This document shows positions 31,301 to 46,300 of a DNA stretch of 64,000 nucleotides, piece by piece. The stretch lies in assembly GCA_943737045.1 (NCBI GenBank), contig CALSFV010000050.1, forward strand, positions 186,001 to 250,000, read 5' to 3'. Position numbers and translations under genes: made by a program. A model generated the notes under the pieces. That model did not search any database. It was given only the letters and a program-made list of their open reading frames with translations, and was not told where the DNA came from. The stretch's first letter is position 1. Each line of letters starts with the position of its first letter. This DNA is from Parapristionchus giblindavisi (taxonomy: Eukaryota > Nematoda > Chromadorea > Rhabditida > Diplogasteridae).

Positions 31301-34300
31301 CCCAACAGAACAAATTAGTAATATTGATTATTATCAGCCGAAATCACGACAACGCTCGAACCGACGACTACTGCGGAAGCTACCACAACACTCGAGCCCA
31401 CCACTACACCAGAAGTAACCACGACGATGGAACCCACAACTACACCAGAAGCTACCACGACAGGTATACAGTTTTGGTACACTAAAAATAGTGCATAGAG
31501 TACTTCGTGATAGAGTTAGAGTCGAGAACTTAGGAGAGTGCGGGCCAAGAAGTAAGAAAATATTTGAAAATAAAACTTTCAAAATTTTGAATTCGTCTAA
31601 ATTAAGGTTTTTTGCATGCTATTGAAAGATTTCTTGAAGTATATTTTACTTTTCTATACTTCTCCTCGATCAAGCTTGCGAAAACGTATTTCTAAATCTC
31701 ACTGAAAAATCATACCCAACAGAACAAATTAGTAATATTGATTATTATCAGCCGAAATCACGACAACGCTCGAACCGACGACTACTGCGGAAGCTACCAC
31801 AACACTCGAGCCCACCACTACACCAGAAGTAACCACGACGATGGAACCCACAACTACACCAGAAGCTACCACGACAGGTATACAGTTTTGGTACACTAAA
31901 AATAGTGCATAGAGTACTTCGTGATAGAGTTAGAGTCGAGAACTTAGGAGAGTGCGGGCAAAGAAGTAAGAAAATATTTGAAAATAAAACTTTCAAAATT
32001 TTGAATTCGTCTAAATTAAGGTTTTTTGCATGCTATTGAAAGATTTCTTGAAGTATATTTTACTTTTCTATACTTCTGCTCGATCATACTTGCGAAAACG
32101 TATTTCTAAATCTCACTGAAAAATCATACCCAACAGAACAAATTAGTAATATTGATTATTATCAGCCGAAATCACGACAACGCTCGAACCGACGACTACT
32201 GCGGAAGCTACCACAACACTCGAGCCCACCACTACACCAGAAGTAACCACGACGATGGAACCCACAACTACACCAGAAGCTACCACGACAGGTATACAGT
32301 TTTGGTACACTAAAAATAGTGCATAGAGTACTTCGTGATAGAGTTAGAGTCGAGAACTTAGGAGAGTGCGGGCCAAGAAGTAAGAAAATATTTGAAAATA
32401 AAACTTTCAAAATTTTGAATTCGTCTAAATTAAGGTTTTTTGCATGCTATTGAAAGATTTCTTGAAGTATATTTTACTTTTCTATACTTCTGCTCGATCA
32501 AGCTTGCGAAAACGTATTTCTAAATCTCACTGAAAAATCATACCCAACAGAACAAATTAGTAATATTGATTATTATCAGCCGAAATCACGACAACGCTCG
32601 AACCGACGACTACTGCGGAAGCTACCACAACACTCGAGCCCACCACTACACCAGAAGTAACCACGACGATGGAACCCACAACTACACCAGAAGCTACCAC
32701 GACAGGTATACAGTTTTGGTACACTAAAAATAGTGCATAGAGTACTTCGTGATAGAGTTAGAGTCGAGAACTCAGGAGAGTGCGGGCCAAGAAGTAAGAA
32801 AATATTTGAAAATAAAACTTTCAAAATTTTGAATTCGTCTAAATTAAGGTTTTTTGCATGCTATTGAAAGATTTCTTGAAGTATATTTTACTTTTCTATA
32901 CTTCTGCTCGATCAAGCTTGCGAAAACGTATTTCTAAATCTCACTGAAAAATCATACCCAACAGAACAAATTAGTAATATTGATTATTATCAGCCGAAAT
33001 CACGACAACGCTCGAACCGACGACTACTGCGGAAGCTACCACAACACTCGAGCCCACCACTACACCAGAAGTAACCACGACGATGGAACCCACAACTACA
33101 CCAGAAGCTACCACGACAGGTATACAGTTTTGGTACACTAAAAATAGTGCATAGAGTACTTCGTGATAGAGTTAGAGTCGAGAACTTAGGAGAGTGCGGG
33201 CCAAGAAGTAAGAAAATATTTGAAAATAAAACTTTCAAAATTTTGAATTCGTCTAAATTACGGTTTTTTGCATGCTATTGAAAGATTTCTTGAAGTATAT
33301 TTTACTTTTCTATACTTCTCCTCGATCAAGCTTGCGAAAACGTATTTCTAAATCTCACTGAAAAATCATACCCAACAGAACAAATTAGTAATATTGATTA
33401 TTATCAGCCGAAATCACGACAACGCTCGAACCGACGACTACTGCGGAAGCTACCACAACACTCGAGCCCACCACTACACCAGAAGTAACCACGACGATGG
33501 AACCCACAACTACACCAGAAGCTACCACGACAGGTATACAGTTTTGGTACACTAAAAATAGTGCATAGAGTACTTCGTGATAGAGTTAGAGTCGAGAACT
33601 TAGGAGAGTGCGGGCAAAGAAGTAAGAAAATATTTGAAAATAAAACTTTCAAAATTTTGAATTCATCTAAATTAAGGTTTTTTTGCATGCCATTGAAAAA
33701 TTTCTTGAAGTATATTTTACTTACTTCTGCTCGATCAAGCTTGAGAAAACGTATTTCGAAATCTCACTGAAAAATCATACCGAACAGAACAAATTAGTAA
33801 TATTGATTATTATCAGCCGAAATCACGACAACGCTCGAACCCACGACTACTGCGGAAGCTACCACAACACTCGAGCCCACCACTACACCAGAATTAACGA
33901 CGACGGTGGAACCCACAACTACACCAGAAGTAACGACGACGGTGGAACCCACAACTACACCAGAAGTAACCACGACGATGGAACCCACAACTACACCAGA
34001 AGTAACGACGACGGTGGAACCCACAACTACACCAGAAGTAACGACGACGGTGGAACCCACAACTACTCCCGAAGTAACCACAACGATGGAACCCACAACT
34101 ACACCAGAAGTAACGACGACGGTGGAACCCACAACTACTCCTGAAGTAACGACGACGGTGGAACCCACAACTACACCAGAAGTAACCACGACGATGGAAC
34201 CCACAACTACACCAGAAGTAACGACGACGGTGGAACCCACAACTACACCAGAAGTAACGACGACGGTGGAACCCACAACTACTCCCGAAGTAACCACGAC

Positions 34301-37300
34301 GATGGAACCCACAACTACACCAGAAGCTACCACGACAGGTATACAGTTTTGGTACACTATAAATAGTGCATAGAGTACTTCGTGATCGAGTTAGAGTCGA
34401 GAACTTAGGAGAGTGCGGGCCAAGAAGTAAGAAAATATTTGAAAATAAAACTTTCAAAATTTTGAATTCGTCTAAATTAAGGTTTTTTGCATGCTATTAA
34501 AGATTTCTTGAAGTATATTTCACTTTTCTATACTTCTGCTCGATCAAGCTTGCGAAAACGTATTTCTAAATCTCACTGAAAAATCATACCGAACAGAACA
34601 AATTAGTAATATTGATTCTTATCAGTCGAAATCACGACAACGCTCGAACCCACGACTACTGCGGAAGCTACCACAACACTCGAGCCCACCACTACACCAG
34701 AAGTAACGACGACGGTGGAACCCACAACTACACCAGAAGTAACGACGACGGTGGAACCCACAACTACACCAGAAGTAACCACGACGATGGAACCCACAAC
34801 TACACCAGAGGTAACGACGACGGTGGAACCCACAACTACTCCTGAAGTAACGACGACGATGGAACCCACAACTACACCAGAAGTAACGACGACGGTGGAA
34901 CCCACAACTACTCCCGAAGTAACCACGACGATGGAACCCACAACTACACCAGAAGCTACCACGACAGGTATACAGTTTTGGTACACTAAAAATAGTGCAT
35001 AGAGTACTTCGTGATAGAGTTAGAGTCGAGAACTTAGGAGAGTGCGGGCAAAGAAGTAAGAAAATATTTGAAAATAAAACTTTCAAAATTTTGAATTCAT
35101 CTAAATTAAGGTTTTTTGCATGCTATTAAAGATTTTTTGAAGTATATTTTACTTTTCTATACTTCTGCTCGATCAAGCTTGCGAAAACGTATTTCTAAAT
35201 CTCACTGAAAAATCATACCGAACAGAACAAATTAGTAATATTGATTATTATCAGCCGAAATCACGACAACGCTCGAACCCACGACTACTGCGGAAGCTAC
35301 CACAACACTCGAGCCCACCACTACACCAGAATTAACGACGACGGTGGAACCCACAACTACACCAGAAGTAACGACGACGGTGGAACCCACAACTACTCCC
35401 GAAGTAACCACAACGATGGAACCCACAACTACACCAGAAGTAACGACGACGGTGGAACCCACAACTACTCCTGAAGTAACGACGACGGTGGAACCCACAA
35501 CTACACCAGAAGCTACCACGACAGGTATACAGTTTTGGTACACTATAAATAGTGCATAGAGTACTTCGTGATAGAGTTAGAGTCGAGAACTTAGGAGAGT
35601 GCGGGCCAAGAAGTAAGAAAATATTTGAAAATAAAACTTTCAAAATTTTGAATTCGTCTAAATTAAGGTTTTTTGCATGCTATTAAAGATTTCTTGAAGT
35701 ATATTTTACTTTTCTATACTTCTGCTCGATCAAGCTTGCGAAAACGTATTTCTAAATCTAACTGAAAAATCATACCGAACAGAACAAATTAGTAATATTG
35801 ATTCTTATCAGTCGAAATCACGACAACGCTCGAACCCACGACTACTGCGGAAGCTACCACAACACTCGAGCCCACCACTACACCAGAAGTAACGACGACG
35901 GTGGAACCCACAACTACACCAGAAGTAACGACGACGGTGGAAACCACAACTACACCAGAAGTAACCACGACGATGGAACCCACAACTACACCAGAAGTAA
36001 CGACGACGGTGGAACCCACAACTACACCAGAAGTAACGACGACGGTGGAACCCACAACTACTCCCGAAGTAACCACGACGATGGAACCCACAACTACACC
36101 AGAAGCTACCACGACAGGTATACAGTTTTGGTACACTAAAAATAGTGCATAGAGTACTTCGTGATAGAGTTAGAGTCGAGAACTTAGGAGAGTGCGGGCA
36201 AAGAAGTAAGAAAATATTTGAAAATAAAACTTTCAAAATTTTGAATTCATCTAAATTAAGGTTTTTTTGCATGCCATTGAAAAATTTCTTGAAGTATATT
36301 TTACTTACTTCTGCTCGATCAAGCTTGAGAAAACGTATTTCGAAATCTCACTGAAAAATCATACCGAACAGAACAAATTAGTAATATTGATTATTATCAG
36401 CCGAAATCACGACAACGCTCGAACCCACGACTACTGCGGAAGCTACCACAACACTCGAGCCCACCACTACACCAGAATTAACGACGACGGTGGAACCCAC
36501 AACTACACCAGAAGTAACGACGACGGTGGAACTCACAACTACACCAGAAGTAACCACGACGATGGAACCCACAACTACACCAGAAGCTACCACGACAGGT
36601 ATACAGTTTTGGTACACTAAAAATAGTGCATAGAGTACTTCGTGATAGAGTTAGAGTCGAGAACTTAGGAGAGTGCGGGCCAAGAAGTAAGAAAATATTT
36701 GAAAATAAAACTTTCAAAATTTTGAATTCGTCTAAATTAAGGTTTTTTGCATGCTATTAAAGATTTCTTGAAGTATATTTTACTTTTCTATACTTCTGTT
36801 CGATCAAGCTTGCGAAAACGTATTTCTAAATCTAACTGAAAAATCATACCGAACAGAACAAATTAGTAATATTGATTCTTATCAGTCGAAATCACGACAA
36901 CGCTCGAACCCACGACTACTGCGGAAGCTACCACAACACTCGAGCCCACCACTACACCAGAAGTAACGACGACGGTGGAACCCACAACTACACCAGAAGT
37001 AACGACGACGGTGGAACCCACAACTACACCAGAAGTAACCACGACGATGGAACCCACAACTACACCAGAATTAACGACGACGGTGGAACCCACAACTACA
37101 CCAGAAGTAACGACGACGGTGGAACCCACAACTACTCCCGAAGTAACCACAACGATGGAACCCACAACTACACCAGAAGTAACGACGACGGTGGAACCCA
37201 CAACTACTCCTGAAGTAACGACGACGGTGGAACCCACAACTACACCAGAAGCTACCACGACAGGTATACAGTTTTGGTACACTATAAATAGTGCATAGAG

Positions 37301-40300
37301 TACTTCGTGATAGAGTTAGAGTCGAGAACTTAGGAGAGTGCGGGCCAAGAAGTAAGAAAATATTTGAAAATAAAACTTTCAAAATTTTGAATTCGTCTAA
37401 ATTAAGGTTTTTTGCATGCTATTAAAGATTTCTTGAAGTATATTTTACTTTTCTATACTTCTGCTCGATCAAGCTTGCGAAAACGTATTTCTAAATCTAA
37501 CTGAAAAATCATACCGAACAGAACAAATTAGTAATATTGATTCTTATCAGTCGAAATCACGACAACGCTCGAACCCACGACTACTGCGGAAGCTACCACA
37601 ACACTCGAGCCCACCACTACACCAGAAGTAACGACGACGGTGGAACCCACAACTACACCAGAAGTAACGACGACGGTGGAAACCACAACTACACCAGAAG
37701 TAACCACGACGATGGAACCCACAACTACACCAGAAGTAACGACGACGGTGGAACCCACAACTACACCAGAAGTAACGACGACGGTGGAACCCACAACTAC
37801 TCCCGAAGTAACCACGACGATGGAACCCACAACTACACCAGAAGCTACCACGACAGGTATACAGTTTTGGTACACTAAAAATAGTGCATAGAGTACTTCG
37901 TGATAGAGTTAGAGTCGAGAACTTAGGAGAGTGCGGGCAAAGAAGTAAGAAAATATTTGAAAATAAAACTTTCAAAATTTTGAATTCATCTAAATTAAGG
38001 TTTTTTTGCATGCCATTGAAAAATTTCTTGAAGTATATTTTACTTACTTCTGCTCGATCAAGCTTGAGAAAACGTATTTCGAAATCTCACTGAAAAATCA
38101 TACCGAACAGAACAAATTAGTAATATTGATTATTATCAGCCGAAATCACGACAACGCTCGAACCCACGACTACTGCGGAAGCTACCACAACACTCGAGCC
38201 CACCACTACACCAGAATTAACGACGACGGTGGAACCCACAACTACACCAGAAGTAACGACGACGGTGGAACTCACAACTACACCAGAAGTAACCACGACG
38301 ATGGAACCCACAACTACACCAGAAGCTACCACGACAGGTATACAGTTTTGGTACACTAAAAATAGTGCATAGAGTACTTCGTGATAGAGTTAGAGTCGAG
38401 AACTTAGGAGAGTGCGGGCCAAGAAGTAAGAAAATATTTGAAAATAAAACTTTCAAAATTTTGAATTCGTCTAAATTAAGGTTTTTTGCATGCTATTAAA
38501 GATTTCTTGAAGTATATTTTACTTTTCTATACTTCTGTTCGATCAAGCTTGCGAAAACGTATTTCTAAATCTAACTGAAAAATCATACCGAACAGAACAA
38601 ATTAGTAATATTGATTCTTATCAGTCGAAATCACGACAACGCTCGAACCCACGACTACTGCGGAAGCTACCACAACACTCGAGCCCACCACTACACCAGA
38701 AGTAACGACGACGGTGGAACCCACAACTACACCAGAAGTAACGACGACGGTGGAACCCACAACTACACCAGAAGTAACCACGACGATGGAACCCACAACT
38801 ACACCAGAAGTAACGACGACGGTGGAACCCACAACTACACCAGAAGTAACGACGACGGTGGAACCCACAACTACTCCCGAAGTAACCACGACGATGGAAC
38901 CCACAACTACACCAGAAGCTACCACGACAGGTATACAGTTTTGGTACACTACAAATAGTGCATAGAGTACTTCGTGATAGAGTTAGAGTCGAGAACTTAG
39001 GAGAGTGCGGGCAAAGAAGTAAGAAAATATTTGAAAATAAAACTTTCAAAATTTTGAATTCATCTAAATTAAGGTTTTTTTGCATGCCATTGAAAAATTT
39101 CTTGAAGTATATTTTACTTACTTCTGCTCGATCAAGCTTGAGAAAACGTATTTCGAAATCTCACTGAAAAATCATACCGAACAGAACAAATTAGTAATAT
39201 TGATTATTATCAGCCGAAATCACGACAACGCTCGAACCCACGACTACTGCGGAAGCTACCACAACACTCGAGCCCACCACTACACCAGAATTAACGACGA
39301 CGGTGGAACCCACAACTACACCAGAAGTAACGACGACGGTGGAACCCACAACTACACCAGAAGTAACCACGACGATGGAACCCACAACTACACCAGAAGT
39401 AACGACGACGGTGGAACCCACAACTACACCAGAAGTAACGACGACGGTGGAACCCACAACTACTCCCGAAGTAACCACAACGATGGAACCCACAACTACA
39501 CCAGAAGTAACGACGACGGTGGAACCCACGATGGAACCCACAACTACACCAGAAGTAACGAACTACTGGAACCCACCTGAAGTAACGACGACGGTGGAAC
39601 CCACAACTACACCAGAAGTAACCACGACGATGGAACCCACAACTACACCAGAAGTAACGACGACGGTGGAACCCACAACTACACCAGAAGTAACGACGAC
39701 GGTGGAACCCACAACTACTCCCGAAGTAACCACGACGATGGAACCCACAACTACACCAGAAGCTACCACGACAGGTATACAGTTTTGGTACACTAAAAAT
39801 AGTGCATAGAGTACTTCGTGATAGAGTTAGAGTCGAGAACTTAGGAGAGTGCGGGCAAAGAAGTAAGAAAATATTTGAAAATAAAACTTTCAAAATTTTG
39901 AATTCATCTAAATTAAGGTTTTTTTGCATGCCATTGAAAAATTTCTTGAAGTATATTTTACTTACTTCTGCTCGATCAAGCTTGAGAAAACGTATTTCTA
40001 AATCTCACTGAAAAATCATACCGAACAGAACAAATTAGTAATATTGATTATTATCAGCCGAAATCACGACAACGCTCGAACCCACGACTACTGCGGAAGC
40101 TACCACAACACTCGAGCCCACCACTACACCAGAAGTAACGACGACGGTGGAACCCACAACTACACCAGAAGTAACGACGACGGTGGAACCCACAACTACA
40201 CCAGAAGTAACCACGACGATGGAACCCACAACTACACCAGAAGTAACGACGACGGTGGAACCCACAACTACACCAGAAGTAACGACGACGGTGGAACCCA

Positions 40301-43300
40301 CAACTACTCCCGAAGTAACCACAACGATGGAACCCACAACTACACCAGAAGTAACGACGACGGTGGAACCCACAACTACTCCTGAAGTAACGACGACGGT
40401 GGAACCCACAACTACACCAGAAGTAACCACGACGATGGAACCCACAACTACACCAGAAGTAACGACGACGGTGGAACCCACAACTACACCAGAAGTAACG
40501 ACGACGGTGGAACCCACAACTACTCCCGAAGTAACCACGACGATGGAACCCACAACTACACCAGAAGCTACCACGACAGGTATACAGTTTTGGTACACTA
40601 AAAATAGTGCATAGAGTACTTCGTGATAGAGTTAGAGTCGAGAACTTAGGAGAGTGCGGGCAAAGAAGTAAGAAAATATTTGAAAATAAAACTTTCAAAA
40701 TTTTGAATTCATCTAAATTAAGGTTTTTTTGCATGCCATTGAAAAATTTCTTGAAGTATATTTTACTTACTTCTGCTCGATCAAGCTTGAGAAAACGAAA
40801 ATATTTGAAAATAAAACTTTCAAAATTTTGAATTCATCTAAATTAAGGTTTTTTTGCATGCCATTGAAAAATTTCTTGAAGTATATTTTACTTACTTCTG
40901 CTCGATCAAGCTTGAGAAAACGTATTTCTAAATCTCACTGAAAAATCATACCGAACAGAACAAATTAGTAATATTGATTATTATCAGCCGAAATCACGAC
41001 AACGCTCGAACCCACGACTACTGCGGAAGCTACCACAACACTCGAGCCCACCACTACACCAGAAGTAACGACGACGGTGGAACCCACAACTACACCAGAA
41101 GTAACGACGACGGTGGAACCCACAACTACACCAGAAGTAACCACGACGATGGAACCCACAACTACACCAGAAGTAACGACGACGGTGGAACCCACAACTA
41201 CACCAGAAGTAACGACGACGGTGGAACCCACAACTACTCCCGAAGTAACCACAACGATGGAACCCACAACTACACCAGAAGTAACGACGACGGTGGAACC
41301 CACAACTACTCCTGAAGTAACGACGACGGTGGAACCCACAACTACACCAGAAGCTACCACGACAGGTATACAGTTTTGGTACACTATAAATAGTGCATAG
41401 AGTACTTCGTGATCGAGTTAGAGTCGAGAACTTAGGAGAGTGCGGGCCAAGAAGTAAGAAAATATTTGAAAATAAAACTTTCAAAATTTTGAATTCGTCT
41501 AAATTAAGGTTTTTTGCATGCTATTAAAGATTTCTTGAAGTATATTTCACTTTTCTATACTTCTGCTCGATCAAGCTTGCGAAAACGTATTTCTAAATCT
41601 CACTGAAAAATCATACCGAACAGAACAAATTAGTAATATTGATTCTTATCAGTCGAAATCACGACAACGCTCGAACCCACGACTACTGCGGAAGCTACCA
41701 CAACACTCGAGCCCACCACTACACCAGAAGTAACGACGACGGTGGAACCCACAACTACACCAGAAGTAACGACGACGGTGGAACCCACAACTACACCAGA
41801 AGTAACCACGACGATGGAACCCACAACTACACCAGAAGTAACGACGACGGTGGAACCCACAACTACTCCTGAAGTAACGACGACGATGGAACCCACAACT
41901 ACACCAGAAGTAACGACGACGGTGGAACCCACAACTACTCCCGAAGTAACCACGACGATGGAACCCACAACTACACCAGAAGCTACCACGACAGGTATAC
42001 AGTTTTGGTACACTAAAAATAGTGCATATAGTACTTCGTGATAGAGTTAGAGTCGAGAACTTAGGAGAGTGCGGGCAAAGAAGTAAGAAAATATTTGAAA
42101 ATAAAACTTTCAAAATTTTGAATTCATCTAAATTAAGGTTTTTTGCATGCTATTAAAGATTTTTTGAAGTATATTTTACTTTTCTATACTTCTGCTCGAT
42201 CAAGCTTGCGAAAACGTATTTCTAAATCTCACTGAAAAATCATACCGAACAGAACAAATTAGTAATATTGATTCTTATCAGTCGAAATCACGACAACGCT
42301 CGAACCCACGACTACTGCTTAACGACGACGGTGGAACCCACAACTACACCAGAAGTAACCGACGGTGGAACCCACAACTACACCAGCTACCACGAAGGTA
42401 GTCGAATAAAACTTTCAAAATTTTGAATTCATCTAAATTAAGGTTTTTTGCATGCTATTAAAGATTTTTTGAAGTATATTTTACTTTTCTATACTTCTGC
42501 TCGATCAAGCTTGCGAAAACGTATTTCTAAATCTCACTGAAAAATCATACCGAACAGAACAAATTAGTAATATTGATTCTTATCAGTCGAAATCACGACA
42601 ACGCTCGAACCCACGACTACTGCGGAAGCTACCACAACACTCGAGCCCACCACTACACCAGAAGTAACGACGACGGTGGAACCCACAACTACACCAGAAG
42701 TAACGACGACGGTGGAACCCACAACTACACCAGAAGCTACCACGACAGGTATACAGTTTTGGTACACTATAAATAGTGCATAGAGACTTCGTGATAGAGT
42801 TAGAGTCGAGAACTTAGGAGAGTGCGGGCCAAGAAGTAAGAAAATATTTGAAAATAAAACTTTCAAAATTTTGAATTCATCTAAATTAAGGTTTTTTTGC
42901 ATGCCATTGAAAAATTTCTTGAAGTATATTTTACTTACTTCTGCTCGATCAAGCTTGAGAAAACGTATTTCTAAATCTCACTGAAAAATCATACCGAACA
43001 GAACAAATTAGTAATATTGATTATTATCAGCCGAAATCACGACAACGCTCGAACCCACGACTACTGCGGAAGCTACCACAACACTCGAGCCCACCACTAC
43101 ACCAGAAGTAACGACGACGGTGGAACCCACAACTACACCAGAAGTAACGACGACGGTGGAACCCACAACTACACCAGAAGTAACCACGACGATGGAACCC
43201 ACAACTACACCAGAAGTAACGACGACGGTGGAACCCACAACTACACCAGAAGTAACGACGACGGTGGAACCCACAACTACTCCCGAAGTAACCACAACGA

Positions 43301-46300
43301 TGGAACCCACAACTACACCAGAAGTAACGACGACGGTGGAACCCACAACTACTCCCGAAGTAACCACGACGATGGAACCCACAACTACACCAGAAGCTAC
43401 CACGACAGGTATACAGTTTTGGTACACTAAAAATAGTGCATAGAGTACTTCGTGATAGAGTTAGAGTCGAGAACTTAGGAGAGTGCGGGCCAAGAAGTAA
43501 GAAAATATTTGAAAATAAAACTTTCAAAATTTTGAATTCGTCTAAATTAAGGTTTTTTGCATGCTATTAAAGATTTCTTGAAGTATATTTCACTTTTCTA
43601 TACTTCTGCTCGATCAAGCTTGCGAAAACGTATTTCTAAATCTCACTGAAAAATCATACCGAACAGAACAAATTAGTAATATTGATTCTTATCAGTCGAA
43701 ATCACGACAACGCTCGAACCCACGACTACTGCGGAAGCTACCACAACACTCGAGCCCACCACTACACCAGAAGTAACGACGACGGTGGAACCCACAACTA
43801 CACCAGAAGTAACCACGACGATGGAACCCACAACTACACCAGAAGTAACGACGACGGTGGAACCCACAACTACTCCTGAAGTAACGACGACGATGGAACC
43901 CACAACTACACCAGAAGTAACGACGACGGTGGAACCCACAACTACTCCCGAAGTAACCACGACGATGGAACCCACAACTACACCAGAAGCTACCACGACA
44001 GGTATACAGTTTTGGTACACTAAAAATAGTGCATAGAGTACTTCGTGATAGAGTTAGAGTCGAGAACTTAGGAGAGTGCGGGCAAAGAAGTTAGAAAATA
44101 TTTGAAAATAAAACTTTCAAAATTTTGAATTCATCTAAATTAAGGTTTTTTGCATGCTATTAAAGATTTCTTGAAGTATATTTCACTTTTCTATACTTCT
44201 GCTCGATCAAGCTTGCGAAAACGTATTTCTAAATCTCACTGAAAAATCATACCGAACAGAACAAATTAGTAATATTGATTCTTATCAGTCGAAATCACGA
44301 CAACGCTCGAACCCACGACTACTGCGGAAGCTACCACAACACTCGAGCCCACCACTACACCAGAAGTAACGACGACGGTGGAACCCACAACTACACCAGA
44401 AGTAACGACGACGGTGGAACCCACAACTACACCAGAAGCTCCCACGACAGGTATACAGTTTTGGTACACTATAAATAGTGCATAGAGTACTTCGTGATAG
44501 AGTTAGAGTCGAGAACTTAGGAGAGTGCGGGCCAAGAAGTAAGAAAATATTTGAAAATAAAACTTTCAAAATTTTGAATTCGTCTAAATTAAGGTTTTTT
44601 GCATGCTATTAAAGATTTCTTGAAGTTTATTTCACTTTTCTATACTTCTGCTCGATCAAGCTTGCGAAAACGTATTTCTAAATCTCACTGAAAAATCATA
44701 CCGAACAGAACAAATTAGTAATATTGATTCTTATCAGTCGAAATCACGACAACGCTCGAACCCACGACTACTGCGGAAGCTACCACAACACTCGAGCCCA
44801 CCACTACACCAGAAGTAACGACGACGGTGGAACCCACAACTACACCAGAAGTAACGACGACGGTGGAACCCACAACTACACCAGAAGTAACCACGACGAT
44901 GGAACCCACAACTACACCACAAGTAACGACGACGGTGGAACCCACAACTACTCCTGAAGTAACGACGACGATGGAACCCACGACGACGATGGAACCCACA
45001 ACTTCACCAGAAGTAACGACGACGGTGGAACCCACAACTACTCCCGAAGTAACCACGACGATGGAACCCACAACTACACCAGAAGCTACCACGACAGGTA
45101 TACAGTTTTGGTACACTAAAAATAGTGCATAGAGTACTTCGTGATAGAGTTAGAGTCGAGAACTTAGGAGAGTGCGGGCAAAGAAGTAAGAAAATATTTG
45201 AAAATAAAACTTTCAAAATTTTAAATTCATCTAAATTAAGGTTTTTTGCATGCTATTAAAGATTTTTTGAAGTATATTTTACTTTTCTATACTTCTGCTC
45301 GATCAAGCTTGCGAAAACGTATTTCTAAATCTCACTGAAAAATCATACCGAACAGAACAAATTAGTAATATTGATTCTTATCAGTCGAAATCACGACAAC
45401 GCTCGAACCCACGACTACTGCGGAAGCTACCACAACACTCGAGCCCACCACTACACCAGAAGTAACGACGACGGTGGAACCCACAACTACACCAGAAGTA
45501 ACGACGACGGTGGAACCCACAACTACACCAGAAGAAACCACGACGATGGAACCCACAACTACACCAGAAGTAACGACGACGGTGGAACCCACAACTTCTC
45601 CTGAAGTAACGACGACGATGGAACCCACAACTACACCAGAAGTAACGACGACGGTGGAACCCACAACTACTCCCGAAGTAACCACGACGATGGAACCCAC
45701 AACTACACCAGAAGCTACCACGACAGGTATACAGTTTTGGTACACTAAAAATAGTGCATAGAGTACTTCGTGATAGAGTTAGAGTCGAGAACTTAGGAGA
45801 GTGCGGGCAAAGAAGTAAGAAAATATTTGAAAATAAAACTTTCAAAATTTTGAATTCGTCTAAATTAAGGTTTTTTGCATGCTATTAAAGATTTCTTGAA
45901 GTATATTTCACTTTTCTATACTTCTGCTCGATCAAGCTTGCGAAAACGTATTTCTAAATCTCACTGAAAAATCATACCGAACTGAACAAATTAGTAATAT
46001 TGATTCTTATCAGTCGAAATCACGACAACGCTCGAACCCACGACTACTGCGGAAGTTACCACAACACTCGAGCCCACCACTACACCAGAAGTAACGACGA
46101 CGGTGGAACCCACAACTACACCAGAAGTAACGACGACGGTGGAACCCACAACTACACCAGAAGTAACCACGACGATGGAACCCACAACTACACCAGAAGT
46201 AACGACGACGGTGGAGCCCACAACTACTCCTGAAGTAACGACGACGATGGAACCCACAACTACACCAGAAGTAACGACGACGGTGGAACCCACAACTACT

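Noticed and set aside
34350..34362. TATA-box-like CTATAAATAG in repeat introns (also 35547, 37287, 41391, 42770, 44471)
   Set aside because: It is a one-base variant of the common CTAAAAATAG intron sequence 12-20 nt after the donor. No other promoter feature was found.
1551..46233. Plus-strand frames reading NDDGGTHNYTRS in the array
   Set aside because: They are an alternative frame of the same repeat. Only the EVTTTVEPTTTP frame is consistent with the splice junctions and with the downstream modules.
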